DNA from: CAIOYC01 sp965277345
GTDB taxonomy: Bacteria; Pseudomonadota; Alphaproteobacteria; Caulobacterales; Caulobacteraceae
Direction: 5' to 3'
Length of the DNA: 64,000 bases
Assembly: GCA_965277345.1 (NCBI GenBank)
Contig: CBDICI010000001.1
Span: forward strand, 1 to 64,000
Positions 8,941 through 19,644 of the stretch are shown here, piece after piece. The first letter of the stretch is position 1. The number at the start of each line of letters is the position of its first letter. The translations under genes and the position numbers were made by a program. Under the pieces are notes generated by a model that saw only the letters and a program-made list of their open reading frames with translations, made no database searches and had not been told where the DNA came from.

Positions 8941-9939
8941 ATGTCGAGTATGCTGAAAACCCTGGCCGCCCTGGCGTTCTGCGCCGCCGCCCTGTCGGCG
9001 CGGGCGGCCGTGGCCGACGTCATGGTCAGCGATCCGGACGTGGCGCGCATCGTCTCGTTCGGCGGCTCGTGCGCCCGGTGCGAGTTCAACGGCCGCAAGC
9101 TCACCGACGCCACCTTCATGGGCGCCCAGTTCCCCAGCGCCAGCCTGATCGGCGCGGACCTGCGCGGGGCCAAGCTGATCGGCTCCAACTTCTCCAACGC
9201 CAACTTCACCGCCGCCGTCCTGCGCTCCTCCCAGGTGATGGGCTCGACCTTCAAGAACGCCGTCTTCGTCAAGGCGATGATGGCGGGCCTGGACGCCAAG
9301 GGGGCGAGCTTCGAGGGGGCCAACCTGACCGAGGCGGAGCTGACCTCCGCGGAGATCGCCGCCTGTAATTTTCGCGGCGCGATCCTGACCCGGGCGCACC
9401 TGTCGCGCGCCGAGATCAACCACGCCCAGCTGATCGAGGTCCAGGCCCAGGGGGCGGACTTCACCAGCGCCGAGCTGAACGACAGCGACCTGAGCCGCGG
9501 CCACTTCGAGCGCGCCCTCTTCGACAAGGCCGAACTGACCCGCGCCAACCTTACCGGCGCCGCGCTGGTGGGAGCCAGCTTCCACAGGGCGGAACTGACC
9601 GGCGCCCTGCTGCGCGGCGCCGACCTCACCGGCGCGCGCGGCCTGACGCAGGACCAGATCGACGCGGCCTGCACCGACGGCGGCACGCGCCTGCCCGCCG
9701 GTCTGCGCGCCAACGGATGCCACCCTGGCGTCGCCGGCCCGCCCGTGCCGCCCATGCCGCCGCTTCCCCCCATGTCGCCCCAGGTGGCGGCGGAGGTGCG
9801 CCTGGCGCTGGCCCACTCGCGCGAGGCGATCGAGCACGCCAAGGAGGCGGCCCGCCGGGCGATCATCGAGGCCACGCGCGAGCAGCGCCAGGCCGAACGC
9901 GATCGCCGCCACGGCCGCCAAAGCGACGACGACAACTGA
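8941..9939 (+). CDS. Exported pentapeptide-repeat protein, larger paralogue
   Basis: A 332-residue protein with the same plan as the gene before it: signal peptide, a CxxC (GSCARC) just before the repeats, a long pentapeptide beta-helix (about residues 50-235), then the tail RGLTQDQIDAACTDGG and a final NGCHPG. It adds a Pro/Met linker and a charged C-terminal helix rich in Arg, Glu and Ala (about 270-332). The start could be ATG 8941 or ATG 8950. It lies 69 bases after its paralogue and converges on aspS. Confidence 0.87.
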   Translation: MSSMLKTLAALAFCAAALSARAAVADVMVSDPDVARIVSFGGSCARCEFNGRKLTDATFMGAQFPSASLIGADLRGAKLIGSNFSNANFTAAVLRSSQVMGSTFKNAVFVKAMMAGLDAKGASFEGANLTEAELTSAEIAACNFRGAILTRAHLSRAEINHAQLIEVQAQGADFTSAELNDSDLSRGHFERALFDKAELTRANLTGAALVGASFHRAELTGALLRGADLTGARGLTQDQIDAACTDGGTRLPAGLRANGCHPGVAGPPVPPMPPLPPMSPQVAAEVRLALAHSREAIEHAKEAARRAIIEATREQRQAERDRRHGRQSDDDN

Positions 9940-9959
9940 ACCGAGAGGGAGGGCCGAGG

Positions 9960-11756
9960 CTATCCCTTCAGCGGCGGGATGGCGCGGATGTGCAGTTCGC
10001 GAAGCTGCTTGTCGCGCACCTCGGCCGGGGCGTTCATCATCAGGTCGCGGGCCTGTTGGTTGAACGGGAAGGCGATGACCTCGCGGATGTTGTCCACCCC
10101 GGCCAGCAACATGACAATGCGGTCGATCCCCGGCGCGATACCGCCGTGGGGCGGAGCGCCGAAGCGCAGCGCGTTGAGCAGGCCCGCGAACTCGACCTCG
10201 ACCTCTTCGGGCCTATAACCGGCGATCTCGAAGGCGCGCATCATGATATCGGGCCTGTGGTTGCGGATCGCGCCAGAGGACAGCTCCACCCCGTTGCAGA
10301 CGATGTCGTACTGGAAGGCCAGGATATCCAGCGGGTCCAGGGTGTTCAGCGCCTCGATCCCGCCTTGGGGCATGGAGAAGGGGTTGTGGGAGAAATCGAC
10401 CTTCTTCTCGTCTTCCGACCACTCATACATCGGGAAGTCGACGATCCAGCACAGGCGGAACTCGCCCTCGGCGATGAGGTTCAGTTCCTGGCCGACGCGG
10501 GTGCGGGCGGACCCGGCGAACTTGTAGAAGGCGGCGGGATCGCCGGCGGCGAAGAAGACCGCGTCGCCGGCCTTCAGGCCCAGTTGCGCGCGCATGGCCT
10601 CGGTGCGCTCGGGGCCGAGGTTCTTGGCCACCGGGCCGGCGCCCTCCGCTTCGCCTTCACGCCAGAAGATATAGGCCAGGCCCGGCTGGCCCTCGCCCTT
10701 GGCCCAGGAGTCCATGCGGTCGCAGAAGGCGCGCGAACCGCCGCCGGGCGCGGGGATGGCCCAGATGCGATGCTTGGGGTTTGCCCCGAGGATACGGTCG
10801 AACACGCCGAAGCCGCCGTCGCGGAAATGTTCGGAGACGTCCTGCATCTCGATGGGGTTGCGCAGGTCCGGCTTGTCCGAGCCGTATTTGGCGATGGCGG
10901 TGCGGTAGGGGATGCGCGGGAAGGCGCCGTCCACGACCTTGCGGCCCTTGCCCTGCCAGTCGGCGAACTCCTCGAACACGCCGCGCATCACCGGCTCGAT
11001 GGCGGCGAACACGTCGTCCTGGGTGACGAAGCTCATCTCCAGATCGAGCTGGTAGAACTCGCCCGGCGAGCGGTCGGCGCGGGCGTCCTCGTCGCGAAAG
11101 CAGGGGGCGATCTGGAAGTAGCGGTCGAAACCAGAGACCATGAGCAGTTGCTTGAACATCTGCGGCGCCTGCGGCAGGGCGTAGAACTGGCCGGGATAGA
11201 GCCGGCTAGGCACCAGATAGTCGCGCGCGCCCTCCGGCGAGGAGGCGGTGAGGATCGGGGTCTGGAACTCGGTGAAGCCCTGATCGACCATGCGGCGGCG
11301 GATCGAGGCGATCACCTGGGAGCGCAGCAGGATGTTCCGGTGCAGGCTGTCGCGGCGCAGGTCGAGATAGCGGTACTTCAGGCGCAGGTCCTCCGGATAG
11401 TCGGGCTCGCCGAACACCGGCACGGGCAGCTCCATGGCCTCGCCCAGCACCTCGATCTCCGCTACCCTGACCTCCACCTCGCCGGTGGGGAGGTTCGGGT
11501 TGATGGCCGCGCCGTCGCGCTTCACCACCTCGCCGTCGATGCGGATCACCGTCTCCGCCCGCGCCCGCTCGGCGATGGCGAAACCCGGGGTGTCGGGGTG
11601 CAGCACCAGCTGGGTCAGGCCGTAATTGTCTCTGAGGTCGATGAACATCAGCCCGCCGTGGTCGCGCTTCCGGTGAATCCAGCCGGACAGACGGGCGGTT
11701 GATCCCGCATCGGTCGCGCGGAGCGCGCCGCAGGTGTGCGAGCGATAGGCGTGCAT
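9960..11756 (-). CDS. aspS: Aspartyl-tRNA synthetase
   Basis: It charges tRNA-Asp in the cytoplasm. The 598-residue length is that of the bacterial-type enzyme with the inserted GAD domain. The N-terminal anticodon-binding OB fold contains SGWIHRKRDHGGLMFIDLRD. Class II motif 2 lies in FRDEDARADRSPGEFYQLD (about residues 220-240) and motif 3 in GGIAPGIDRIVMLLAG (about 535-555). Many alphaproteobacteria use a non-discriminating AspRS with GatCAB; I cannot tell which type this is. It is transcribed alone, leftward. Confidence 0.98.
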   Translation of the reverse strand: MHAYRSHTCGALRATDAGSTARLSGWIHRKRDHGGLMFIDLRDNYGLTQLVLHPDTPGFAIAERARAETVIRIDGEVVKRDGAAINPNLPTGEVEVRVAEIEVLGEAMELPVPVFGEPDYPEDLRLKYRYLDLRRDSLHRNILLRSQVIASIRRRMVDQGFTEFQTPILTASSPEGARDYLVPSRLYPGQFYALPQAPQMFKQLLMVSGFDRYFQIAPCFRDEDARADRSPGEFYQLDLEMSFVTQDDVFAAIEPVMRGVFEEFADWQGKGRKVVDGAFPRIPYRTAIAKYGSDKPDLRNPIEMQDVSEHFRDGGFGVFDRILGANPKHRIWAIPAPGGGSRAFCDRMDSWAKGEGQPGLAYIFWREGEAEGAGPVAKNLGPERTEAMRAQLGLKAGDAVFFAAGDPAAFYKFAGSARTRVGQELNLIAEGEFRLCWIVDFPMYEWSEDEKKVDFSHNPFSMPQGGIEALNTLDPLDILAFQYDIVCNGVELSSGAIRNHRPDIMMRAFEIAGYRPEEVEVEFAGLLNALRFGAPPHGGIAPGIDRIVMLLAGVDNIREVIAFPFNQQARDLMMNAPAEVRDKQLRELHIRAIPPLKG

Positions 11757-11936
11757 CGGAGAGGCCGTTCGGAGCGTGTGGAATAATCAGAGAAAGCTGA
11801 TTTTTGAGGGGCCGGAAGGGCGCACGGGGCCGGGCGGATGTCAAGGATCGGGGCGAACGGGCTATCCGGCGCCTCTGGCCTGCGCGGCCACGGGAACAGC
11901 GATGGTTGAGTCCCGTTAACGCTCAGGAGGCGCCTC

Positions 11937-12122
11937 ATGAAAATCGTTGTCAGCCAAGTCAAAGGCGGATGGTCCGTCCATGACGGGGTGGCCATGGGCC
12001 CCTTCCCCAGCCGTCAGCGCGCCCTCGATCTGGCCGAAGGGATCGTGAAAAGCCTCAGGGACCACGGCGAGACGGTGGAGCTGGTGGTGAAGGACGGCGC
12101 CGCCCAACCGCTCGACGAATAG
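11937..12122 (+). CDS. Small DUF2188-like protein
   Basis: A 61-residue protein, preceded by a good ribosome site (AGGAGG 8 bases before the ATG). It has a beta-rich N-terminus with GGWSVHDG and a helix rich in basic residues (SRQRALDLAEGIVKSLRDHG), resembling the small DUF2188 fold. No function is known. It lies 14 bases before the TTG alternative start of hdaA and may be co-transcribed with it. Codon use is typical of the neighbours. Confidence 0.72.
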   Translation: MKIVVSQVKGGWSVHDGVAMGPFPSRQRALDLAEGIVKSLRDHGETVELVVKDGAAQPLDE

Positions 12123-12163
12123 GCCCAGCGCCGCCGTTGACGGTCGACCCGCGGCGGCGCGCC

Positions 12164-12859
12164 ATGCTAAACCGCGCCCATGTCTTCATCCGGATCAAGG
12201 CCTTGGGCGAACAGTTTCGCCTGAACCTGCGCGACCCCCAGCCCCCGCGGCGCGAGACCTTCGTGGTGTCGGACTGCAACGGCGAGGCGGTGGCGCGCAT
12301 CGACGCGTGGCCGCGCTGGCCGGGCGGCGTGCTGGCCCTGGTCGGGCCGGCTGGCGCGGGCAAGAGCCACCTGGCCGCGGCCTGGGCCGCGCGCACCGGC
12401 GCCCCCGCCCTCGCGCTCCCCGACGCTCCCCCCGAGGCGGGGCCGGTGCTGGTGGAGGACGCCGACCGCGATGCGTCGGATGAGCGGCTGTTTCACCTGC
12501 TGAACCGCGCCGCGGTGTCGGGCCACAGCCTGCTGCTCACCGCCCGCGCGCGGCCGGCGGACTGGCCGGCCAGCCTGCCCGATCTCCGCTCCCGCCTGAA
12601 CGCGCTGGCCGTGGCCGAACTCGGCCAGCCCGACGACGGGGTGCTGCGCGGCCTTCTGCTGCGCATCTTCGCCGAGCGGCTGATCCGGCCCGCGCCGGAA
12701 CTGGTCGCCTATCTCGCCGCACGGATCGAGCGTTCGGCCCCGGCGGTCGAAGCGGCGATCGACCGGCTGGAGCAGGCGGCCTCCACCCTTGGGCGTCCGA
12801 TCAACCGGGCGCTGGCCGCGACGCTGTTCGCCGGGGACGAGGGGCCGGACGAGGCGTGA
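12164..12859 (+). CDS. hdaA: DnaA-related regulatory protein HdaA
   Basis: An Hda-type AAA+ protein that, with the beta clamp, stimulates ATP hydrolysis on DnaA and so limits re-initiation of replication. Visible features are a QFRLNL clamp-binding-like segment, Walker A GPAGAGKSHLA at about residue 60, a shortened Walker B, and the AAA+ lid. The DnaA DNA-binding domain IV is absent, as expected. Start choice is uncertain: ATG 12164, TTG 12137 and TTG 12203 are all in frame. The gene precedes ppk, the usual Caulobacter arrangement. Confidence 0.9.
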   Translation: MLNRAHVFIRIKALGEQFRLNLRDPQPPRRETFVVSDCNGEAVARIDAWPRWPGGVLALVGPAGAGKSHLAAAWAARTGAPALALPDAPPEAGPVLVEDADRDASDERLFHLLNRAAVSGHSLLLTARARPADWPASLPDLRSRLNALAVAELGQPDDGVLRGLLLRIFAERLIRPAPELVAYLAARIERSAPAVEAAIDRLEQAASTLGRPINRALAATLFAGDEGPDEA

Positions 12860-12911
12860 CTGTCATCGAACCGCGCTTGTCCGCCAGGGTTTCGGGCGCC
12901 ACAACGGGGCG

Positions 12912-15140
12912 ATGCAGCCCATGAGCGAGACCATGACCGACGGGGCGCCCGACGCCCCCGTGCTGGAGGCGGCCGAAGCTCCCGCGGCCACGCCGGACCT
13001 GACCCTGGACGAGCGTCTGCTGGCCTCGCCACGGCGGTTCATCAACCGCGAGCTGTCCTGGCTGGCGTTCAACCAGCGCGTCCTCGACGAGGCGGAGAAC
13101 CCGCGCCACCCGCTGCTGGAGCGGCTGCGTTTCCTGTCGATCTCGGCCAACAATCTGGACGAGTTCTATATGGTCCGCGTCGCCGGCCTGCGCGGCCAGG
13201 TGCGCGAGGGCGTCAGGGTCATGAGCCAGGACGGGCTGACCCCGACCGAGCAACTCGACCAGGTGATCGACGGAGCCAAGTCGCTGATGCGCCGTCAGCA
13301 GCAGGTGTGGCGCGACCTGAAGGCCAGGCTGAAGGCGGAGGGCATCCACCTAATCGCCGCCGAGCAGGCCACCAATGCGGACATCGATACGCTGGAGCCG
13401 ATGTTCCTGGAGCAGCTGTTTCCGATCCTGACCCCCCTGGCCATCGACCCCGCCCACCCCTTTCCCTTCATCCCCAACCTCGCCTTCACCCTGGCGCTGA
13501 AGCTGCGCCGCCGCGCCGATGTGAAGACCTTCTACGCGCTCGTACCCGTGCCGGCCCAGGTGAAGCGGTTCTGGTCGCTGCCCCCGGGCGGCGGGCGGGG
13601 GCGCAAGGCGGCGCGATTCGTGGCGCTGGAGGACGTGCTCGGCTTGTTCATCGAGCGCCTGTTCCCCGATTGCGACGTGGAGGCCAAGGGCGTCTTCCGG
13701 GTGATCCGCGACAGCGACGTGGAGCTGGAGGAGGAGGCGGAGGATCTGGTCCGCGAGTTCGAGGCCATGCTGCGCCAGCGCCGCTTCGGCTCGGTAGTGC
13801 GCGTGACCATCGACGGCGGGATGCCGGGCGACCTGCGCGAGTTCATCCTGAGGAACCTGCACGCCGAACCGCAGGACATCGTGCTGGTCAACGGCGTGCT
13901 GGGCGTCTCCCAGCTCGGCGCGCTGATCCCGCCCGACCGCGCCGACCTGAAGTTCCCGCCCTTCGAGCCGCGCTTCCCCGAGCGCATCCGCGAACACGCC
14001 GGCGACTGCTTCGCCGCCATCTCGGAGAAGGACATCCTGGTCCACCACCCGTTCGAGAGCTTCGATGTGGTGGTGCAGTTCATCCGTCAGGCGGCGCGCG
14101 ACCCCGATGTGGTGGCGATCAAGCAGACCCTTTATCGCACCAGCCACGACAGCCCCGTCGTCGCCGCCCTGATCGAGGCCGCCGACAACGGCAAGAGCGT
14201 CACCGCCCTGGTGGAGCTGAAGGCCCGCTTCGACGAGGCGGCGAACCTGAAATGGGCGAGGGATCTGGAGCGCGCCGGCGTCCACGTGGTCTACGGCTTC
14301 ATGGAATACAAGACCCACGCCAAACTCTCGATGGTGGTGCGGCGCGAGGGGACGGGGCTTCGCACCTATTGCCACTTCGGCACCGGCAACTATCACCCGA
14401 TCACCGCCAAGGTTTACACCGACCTCAGCCTGTTCACCTGCGATCCGGCGCTGGGGCGGGACGTCTCCCGGGTGTTCAACTACATCACCGGCTACGCCAA
14501 GCCCGGCGCGCTGGAGAAGCTGGCCTTTTCGCCCATCAGCCTGAAGCCGACCCTGATCGCCCTGATCGAGCAGGAGGCCGCCAATGCCCGCGCCGGCCTG
14601 CCCGCGGCCATCTGGGTCAAGCTGAACTCGCTGGTGGACCCCACCGTCATCGACGCCCTCTATCGCGCCAGCCAAGCGGGGGTGCGGATCGATCTGGTGA
14701 TCCGCGGCATCTGCTGTCTGCGGCCGGGCGTGGTGGGCCTCTCGGAAAACATCCGGGTCAAGTCCATCGTCGGCCGCTTCCTGGAGCACGCCCGCATCGT
14801 CTGTTTCGCCAACGGCAAGGCCATGCCGGGGCCCCAGGCCAAGGTGTTCATCTCCTCCGCCGACTGGATGCCGCGCAACCTCGACCGGCGGATCGAATCC
14901 CTGGTGCCGGTGGAGAACCCCACGGTGCACCAGCAGGTGCTGAACCAGATCATGGTGGCCAACCTGAAGGATCAGGCTTCGAGCTGGAACCTCGCCGCCG
15001 ATGGCGCCTATACGCGGGTGGAGAGCGGCAGGAAGCCGTTCTCGGCCCACGAGTATTTTATGACCAATCCCAGCCTCTCCGGCCGCGGCCGCAACGCCAA
15101 GACCCTGCCCCGCGCGTTCGATGTGGGCGCCGGCCAATAG
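12912..15140 (+). CDS. ppk: Polyphosphate kinase 1
   Basis: It reversibly makes polyphosphate from ATP at the membrane face. The 742-residue protein begins, after an acidic Ala-rich tail, with the FINRELSWLAFNQRVLDEA block (about residues 38-58). The two PLD-like active-site histidines are in MEYKTHAKL (about 470) and FLEHARIVCF (about 625). Length and motifs are those of a complete PPK1. Either ATG 12912 or ATG 12921 could start it. ppx overlaps its end by 20 bases, coupling synthesis with degradation. Confidence 0.97.
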   Translation: MQPMSETMTDGAPDAPVLEAAEAPAATPDLTLDERLLASPRRFINRELSWLAFNQRVLDEAENPRHPLLERLRFLSISANNLDEFYMVRVAGLRGQVREGVRVMSQDGLTPTEQLDQVIDGAKSLMRRQQQVWRDLKARLKAEGIHLIAAEQATNADIDTLEPMFLEQLFPILTPLAIDPAHPFPFIPNLAFTLALKLRRRADVKTFYALVPVPAQVKRFWSLPPGGGRGRKAARFVALEDVLGLFIERLFPDCDVEAKGVFRVIRDSDVELEEEAEDLVREFEAMLRQRRFGSVVRVTIDGGMPGDLREFILRNLHAEPQDIVLVNGVLGVSQLGALIPPDRADLKFPPFEPRFPERIREHAGDCFAAISEKDILVHHPFESFDVVVQFIRQAARDPDVVAIKQTLYRTSHDSPVVAALIEAADNGKSVTALVELKARFDEAANLKWARDLERAGVHVVYGFMEYKTHAKLSMVVRREGTGLRTYCHFGTGNYHPITAKVYTDLSLFTCDPALGRDVSRVFNYITGYAKPGALEKLAFSPISLKPTLIALIEQEAANARAGLPAAIWVKLNSLVDPTVIDALYRASQAGVRIDLVIRGICCLRPGVVGLSENIRVKSIVGRFLEHARIVCFANGKAMPGPQAKVFISSADWMPRNLDRRIESLVPVENPTVHQQVLNQIMVANLKDQASSWNLAADGAYTRVESGRKPFSAHEYFMTNPSLSGRGRNAKTLPRAFDVGAGQ

Positions 15141-16680
15141 GCTGAAACTGTTCCCGGTCTCGCCCGAGGGCGAGGTCGAGGAAACGCCGCGCGACGTCGC
15201 CGTGGTCGATGTCGGCTCCAACTCCGTGCGCCTGGTGCTCTACCGGGTGGAGGGGCGGGCCATCTGGACCGTGTTCAACGAGAAGGTGCTGGCGGGCCTC
15301 GGCCGCGACATGGCCAGGACCGGCCAGCTCTCGCCGGAAGGGGTAGCCGCCGCGCTGGGGGCGCTGCGCCGGTTCCGCGCGGTGCTGGAGGCGGTGCGCC
15401 CGGCGCAGGTGTTCACCGCCGCCACCGCCGCCGTGCGCGAGGCCCGCGACCGGACCGCCTTCCTGGAGCGGGTGGAGCGCGAAACCGGCTTTATCCTGCG
15501 CGTGCTCTCCGGCGAGGAGGAGGCGCTCTATTCGGCGCTGGGCGTGGCCGCCGGCACACCCGGCGCCTCCGGCGTGGTGGGCGACCTCGGCGGCTCCAGC
15601 CTGGAGCTGATCCGCATCGACCAGGGCCGCCCGGGGGCGGGCGTGACCCTGCCGCTCGGCCCCTTTGCGCTGGGCGCACCCGGCCCCATCGACCCCTATG
15701 CCCTCGGCCGCACCTGCGACGCGGTGCTGGAGGCCGTGGCCGACCGGTTCGCGGCCGGCGGCCCGGGCGGCGAGACCTTCCACGCCGTGGGCGGGGCGTG
15801 GCGCAACCTGGCCATCGTGCGCATGATCCGCATCGGCTACCCCCTGCAGGTGGTGCAGCAGTTCGAGATGAGCGCGGCGGACGCCGTCGAGACCGCGGGC
15901 CTGGTGGCCGCCCTGTCCCGGGGCTCCATCGACCGCATCGTCGGCGTCTCGCGCAAACGGGCCGAGACCCTGCCCTATTCCGCCGTGGTGCTGCGCGCGC
16001 TGGTGGAGCGGATGGGGTTCGAGCGCATCGTCGTCTCCGCCTTCGGCGTGCGCGAGGGCCTGCTGTTCGACGCCATGGCGCCGGCCACACGGGCGCTCGA
16101 CCCCCTGATCGAGGGCTGCGCGGCGCTGGGCGCCCGCCACGGCGTGGCCGAGCGGATCGGTCCTGCGCTGGAGGCCTGGCTGGAGGGGCTGTGGAGCAAG
16201 CTCGACGAGGTGTTCCCGGGCGGACGCGACCGGGTGCTGATGGCCGCCGCCTGCCGCCTCGCCGATGTGGGCGCGCGTCTGCACCCCGACCACCGCGCCG
16301 ATCTGGTGTTCGACCAGGTGCTGCGCGCGCCCATCCCCGGCCAGACCCACGCGGAGCGCACCTTCCTGGCCACCGCCGCCTTCCACCGCTATGGCGGCGA
16401 ACGCGAGCGCGCGCCGGGCCTCGCCGTGGTGGAGCGGATCCTGAGCCCGGAGCGCGTGGCGCGGGCCGAGGCGCTGGGCGCGGCGATCCGCCTCGGCGCC
16501 CAACTTTCGGGCCGCAGTCCCGAGCTGCTGGCCGCCTCCGCCCTCGCGCGTGGCAAGACCGAGCTGACCCTGACGGTAAAGCGCGAAGCCGCCGACCTGC
16601 TGCTCGGCGAACAGACCCTGAAACGCGCCGAAGCCCTGTCGAAGGGCCTCGGCCTGACCCTCAAGGTGAAGACGAAGTAG
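15121..16680 (+). CDS. ppx: Ppx/GppA family exopolyphosphatase
   Basis: It removes terminal phosphates from polyphosphate (or pppGpp). The 519-residue frame has the ASKHA phosphatase signature VVDVGSNSVRLVLYR near residue 25, the catalytic-loop region TAAVREARDR, the second phosphate loop GDLGGSSLELIRI near 160, and a C-terminal HD-like helical region. It starts inside the end of ppk, a 20-base overlap suggesting translational coupling. The polyP balance may link to the stringent response, but nothing in the sequence shows the regulation. Confidence 0.95.
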   Translation: MWAPANRLKLFPVSPEGEVEETPRDVAVVDVGSNSVRLVLYRVEGRAIWTVFNEKVLAGLGRDMARTGQLSPEGVAAALGALRRFRAVLEAVRPAQVFTAATAAVREARDRTAFLERVERETGFILRVLSGEEEALYSALGVAAGTPGASGVVGDLGGSSLELIRIDQGRPGAGVTLPLGPFALGAPGPIDPYALGRTCDAVLEAVADRFAAGGPGGETFHAVGGAWRNLAIVRMIRIGYPLQVVQQFEMSAADAVETAGLVAALSRGSIDRIVGVSRKRAETLPYSAVVLRALVERMGFERIVVSAFGVREGLLFDAMAPATRALDPLIEGCAALGARHGVAERIGPALEAWLEGLWSKLDEVFPGGRDRVLMAAACRLADVGARLHPDHRADLVFDQVLRAPIPGQTHAERTFLATAAFHRYGGERERAPGLAVVERILSPERVARAEALGAAIRLGAQLSGRSPELLAASALARGKTELTLTVKREAADLLLGEQTLKRAEALSKGLGLTLKVKTK

Positions 16681-16687
16681 GGGGTGA

Positions 16688-16853
16688 TGACTTCCTTCCC
16701 CCTCGAAGGGGTAAGGGTCGAGGATGGGGGTGGGTGCACGAGGTCGAGGCGTAGGGCGCAGGGGGCGGTACGCCTCACCTTCCCTTCCCGCACATTCAGT
16801 GGGTCGCACCCCCAATCCCGGCCTTTCCCCCTTCGAGGGGGAAAGGAGGCAAG
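16688..16853. repeat. Long imperfect palindrome (CCCCTCGAAGGGG family)
   Basis: Two arms of about 50 bases, the left reading CCTTCCCCCTCGAAGGGG onward and the right its inverted counterpart ending in GGGGGAAAGGAGG, enclose about 65 bases. A similar palindrome occurs at 25631-25815. The layout suggests a REP-pair or small non-autonomous element. No coding potential is visible. Confidence 0.75.
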
Positions 16854-17140
16854 CGGCGATGCCGTTGGATAACCTTCGCGCGACCGTCCAACGGGAGTCC
16901 AATCCTGTCTAACCCTGCCCCCCTCATGTAGGGTGCAGACAGTGCAGGACGGGAACGCACGCTACCACAATCCCGCCGAAATTGGACAAATCCCGAAAAC
17001 CTGGACTGTCCAACTGTCCAGAAAAAGCGGGGATAAGTCCGCGCGCCGTGCTTCAAAATGTCAAAGACCAAGACGCCGGAGAACCCGCGTCGAACCAGTA
17101 TCGCACCACTCGGCGGGACGGGGATAAGTTCGCCGTGTGC
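16854..17140. other. Intergenic stretch without recognised genes
   Basis: Together with the palindromes on each side this makes a 692-base gap between ppx and the convergent rnd. Short ORFs here have no family resemblance and differ in composition from the neighbouring genes. I see no tRNA or clear RNA structure. The sequence is less GC-rich than its flanks between about 16960 and 17040. Confidence 0.5.
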
Positions 17141-17291
17141 AAACCCCCTCCCCTTGCGGGGAGGGGTTGGGGTGGGGGTGCGGCCATCGTCAGATGGCCG
17201 TCCCTAAAGCGCCAACCTTCCGACCTCGCGCTTGCACCCCCCTCACCCCCCCTCACCCTGCCCTCTCCCCCGCAAGGCGGGAGAGGGATCC
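17141..17291. repeat. Palindromic repeat (CCCCTCCCCGCAAGG family)
   Basis: An inverted pair: CCCCCTCCCCTTGCGGGGAG followed by TTGGGGTGGGGG on the left, and CCCTCTCCCCCGCAAGGCGGGAGAG on the right. Each end folds into its own hairpin. The same arrangement recurs at 20498-20640 after purN, so this is a dispersed family. Confidence 0.75.
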
Positions 17292-17372
17292 GAATGCAAG
17301 CCGCGGCCGCAGCGAGCTTTGAAGCAACCTCTTGAGTTCGGGAACAGTGCCTCCCAACGCGGTGAGCAGCCC

Positions 17373-18527
17373 CTACTCTTCCGGCTCCAGCTCCACCACG
17401 CGCACCTTGGCGCCGTCCAGCACCAAGGCGAGTTCGCCGCGCTTGAGTTTCAGCGCGTCCTCGCCGAACAGTTTGCGCCGCCAGCCGCCCAGCGCCCCGA
17501 CCTCCGCATGGTCGTCCACGGCGATCTTGTCGAGGTCGGAGACGGTGGCGATCAGCTTGGAGGCCACGCCGGCGTCTTCGGAGCGGGCCTTCAGCAGCAC
17601 CTTGAGCAGCTCCACCACCGCGCCCTGGGCCTGGGCCGGCGGGGGGCCGCGGTCGATCTTGGGGGCATAGGCCTCCGGGTCCGCCATCGCCTCGCGCAGC
17701 GCCTCCAGGAGGTCCGGGCCGAAGCGCGAACCGGCAAAGCCCTTGGGCACCGAGCGCAGGCGGTTCAGCCCATCGGCGTCGGTGGGGGCCTGGGTGGCGA
17801 TCTCGTCGATGGCCTCGTCCTTCAGGATGCGGCCGCGGGGCTGGTCGCGCGTCTGCGCCGTGCGCTCGCGCCAGGCGGCGGTGGCCTTGAAGGCGGCGAG
17901 GTATTTGGCGTTGAACTTGCGCGGCTTCAGCCGCCGCCAGGCCTTGTCCGGATCGGTGTCGTAGGCGGCCTTGTCGGTGAGCGCCGCCATCTCCTCGGTC
18001 ACCCAGCCGAGGCGCCCAGCCTGGTCCAGCCGTTCGCGCAGCCTGGGATAAAGCGCCGCCAGATGGGTCACGTCGGCCAGGGCGTAGCTGAGCTGCGCGT
18101 CCGACAGGGGCCGCCGGGCCCAGTCGGTGAAGCGGCTCGACTTGTCGAGGTCGATCTTCAGCATCTGGCGCACCAGGGCGTCATAGGCGATCTGCTCGCC
18201 GAAGCCCGCCGCCATGCCGGCCACCTGGGTGTCGAACAGGGGGGTGGGGATCACGCCGAGATTATGGAAGATTTCCACGTCCTGCCGCGCGGCGTGGAAC
18301 ACCTTCATCACCCTCTGGTCGGCGAAGATGGCCAGAAGGGGCGCAAGATCGAGCTCGGCCAAAGGATCGATATTGGCCGCGTCGGTGGGGCTCGCCACCT
18401 GGATCAGGCAGAGCTTCGGCCAATAGGTTGTTTCGCGCATGAACTCGGTATCGACGGCGATGAACGGCGCGGTTTCGATACGCTTGCAGAACGCCGCGAG
18501 GGCGGCGTTGTCGGTAATCGGAGTCAT
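17373..18527 (-). CDS. rnd: Ribonuclease D
   Basis: A 3'-5' exoribonuclease that trims tRNA precursors and other structured RNAs. The 384-residue protein has the DEDD exonuclease domain: Exo I in FIAVDTEFMRETTYWP (about residues 18-33), Exo II around KVFHAARQDVEIFHNLG (about 76-92) and Exo III near DAQLSYALADVTHLAALYP (about 150-168). One or two HRDC domains follow (about 205-380). It diverges from purM, with about 64 bases between the two starts for both promoters. Confidence 0.95.
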   Translation of the reverse strand: MTPITDNAALAAFCKRIETAPFIAVDTEFMRETTYWPKLCLIQVASPTDAANIDPLAELDLAPLLAIFADQRVMKVFHAARQDVEIFHNLGVIPTPLFDTQVAGMAAGFGEQIAYDALVRQMLKIDLDKSSRFTDWARRPLSDAQLSYALADVTHLAALYPRLRERLDQAGRLGWVTEEMAALTDKAAYDTDPDKAWRRLKPRKFNAKYLAAFKATAAWRERTAQTRDQPRGRILKDEAIDEIATQAPTDADGLNRLRSVPKGFAGSRFGPDLLEALREAMADPEAYAPKIDRGPPPAQAQGAVVELLKVLLKARSEDAGVASKLIATVSDLDKIAVDDHAEVGALGGWRRKLFGEDALKLKRGELALVLDGAKVRVVELEPEE

Positions 18528-18591
18528 GGGGTAGCTATAGCGGTGTTCGGCGCGTGTTAAAGACCCGCGCCCGATTCTCTTGGATAAGCCG

Positions 18592-19632
<1,041 letters not shown>

Positions 19633-19644
19633 AGCACGCTCTTC

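Noticed and set aside
9717..11702. A 661-codon frame antisense to aspS
   Set aside because: Shadow of aspS; composition is Gly/Ala/Arg-rich with no recognisable motif.
13350..16902. Long minus-strand frames opposite ppk and ppx
   Set aside because: Shadows of two well-supported genes. No ribosome site or family motif is present.
16982..17335. A 117-codon frame between ppx and rnd
   Set aside because: It runs through palindromic repeats and changes composition several times; no coding signal.
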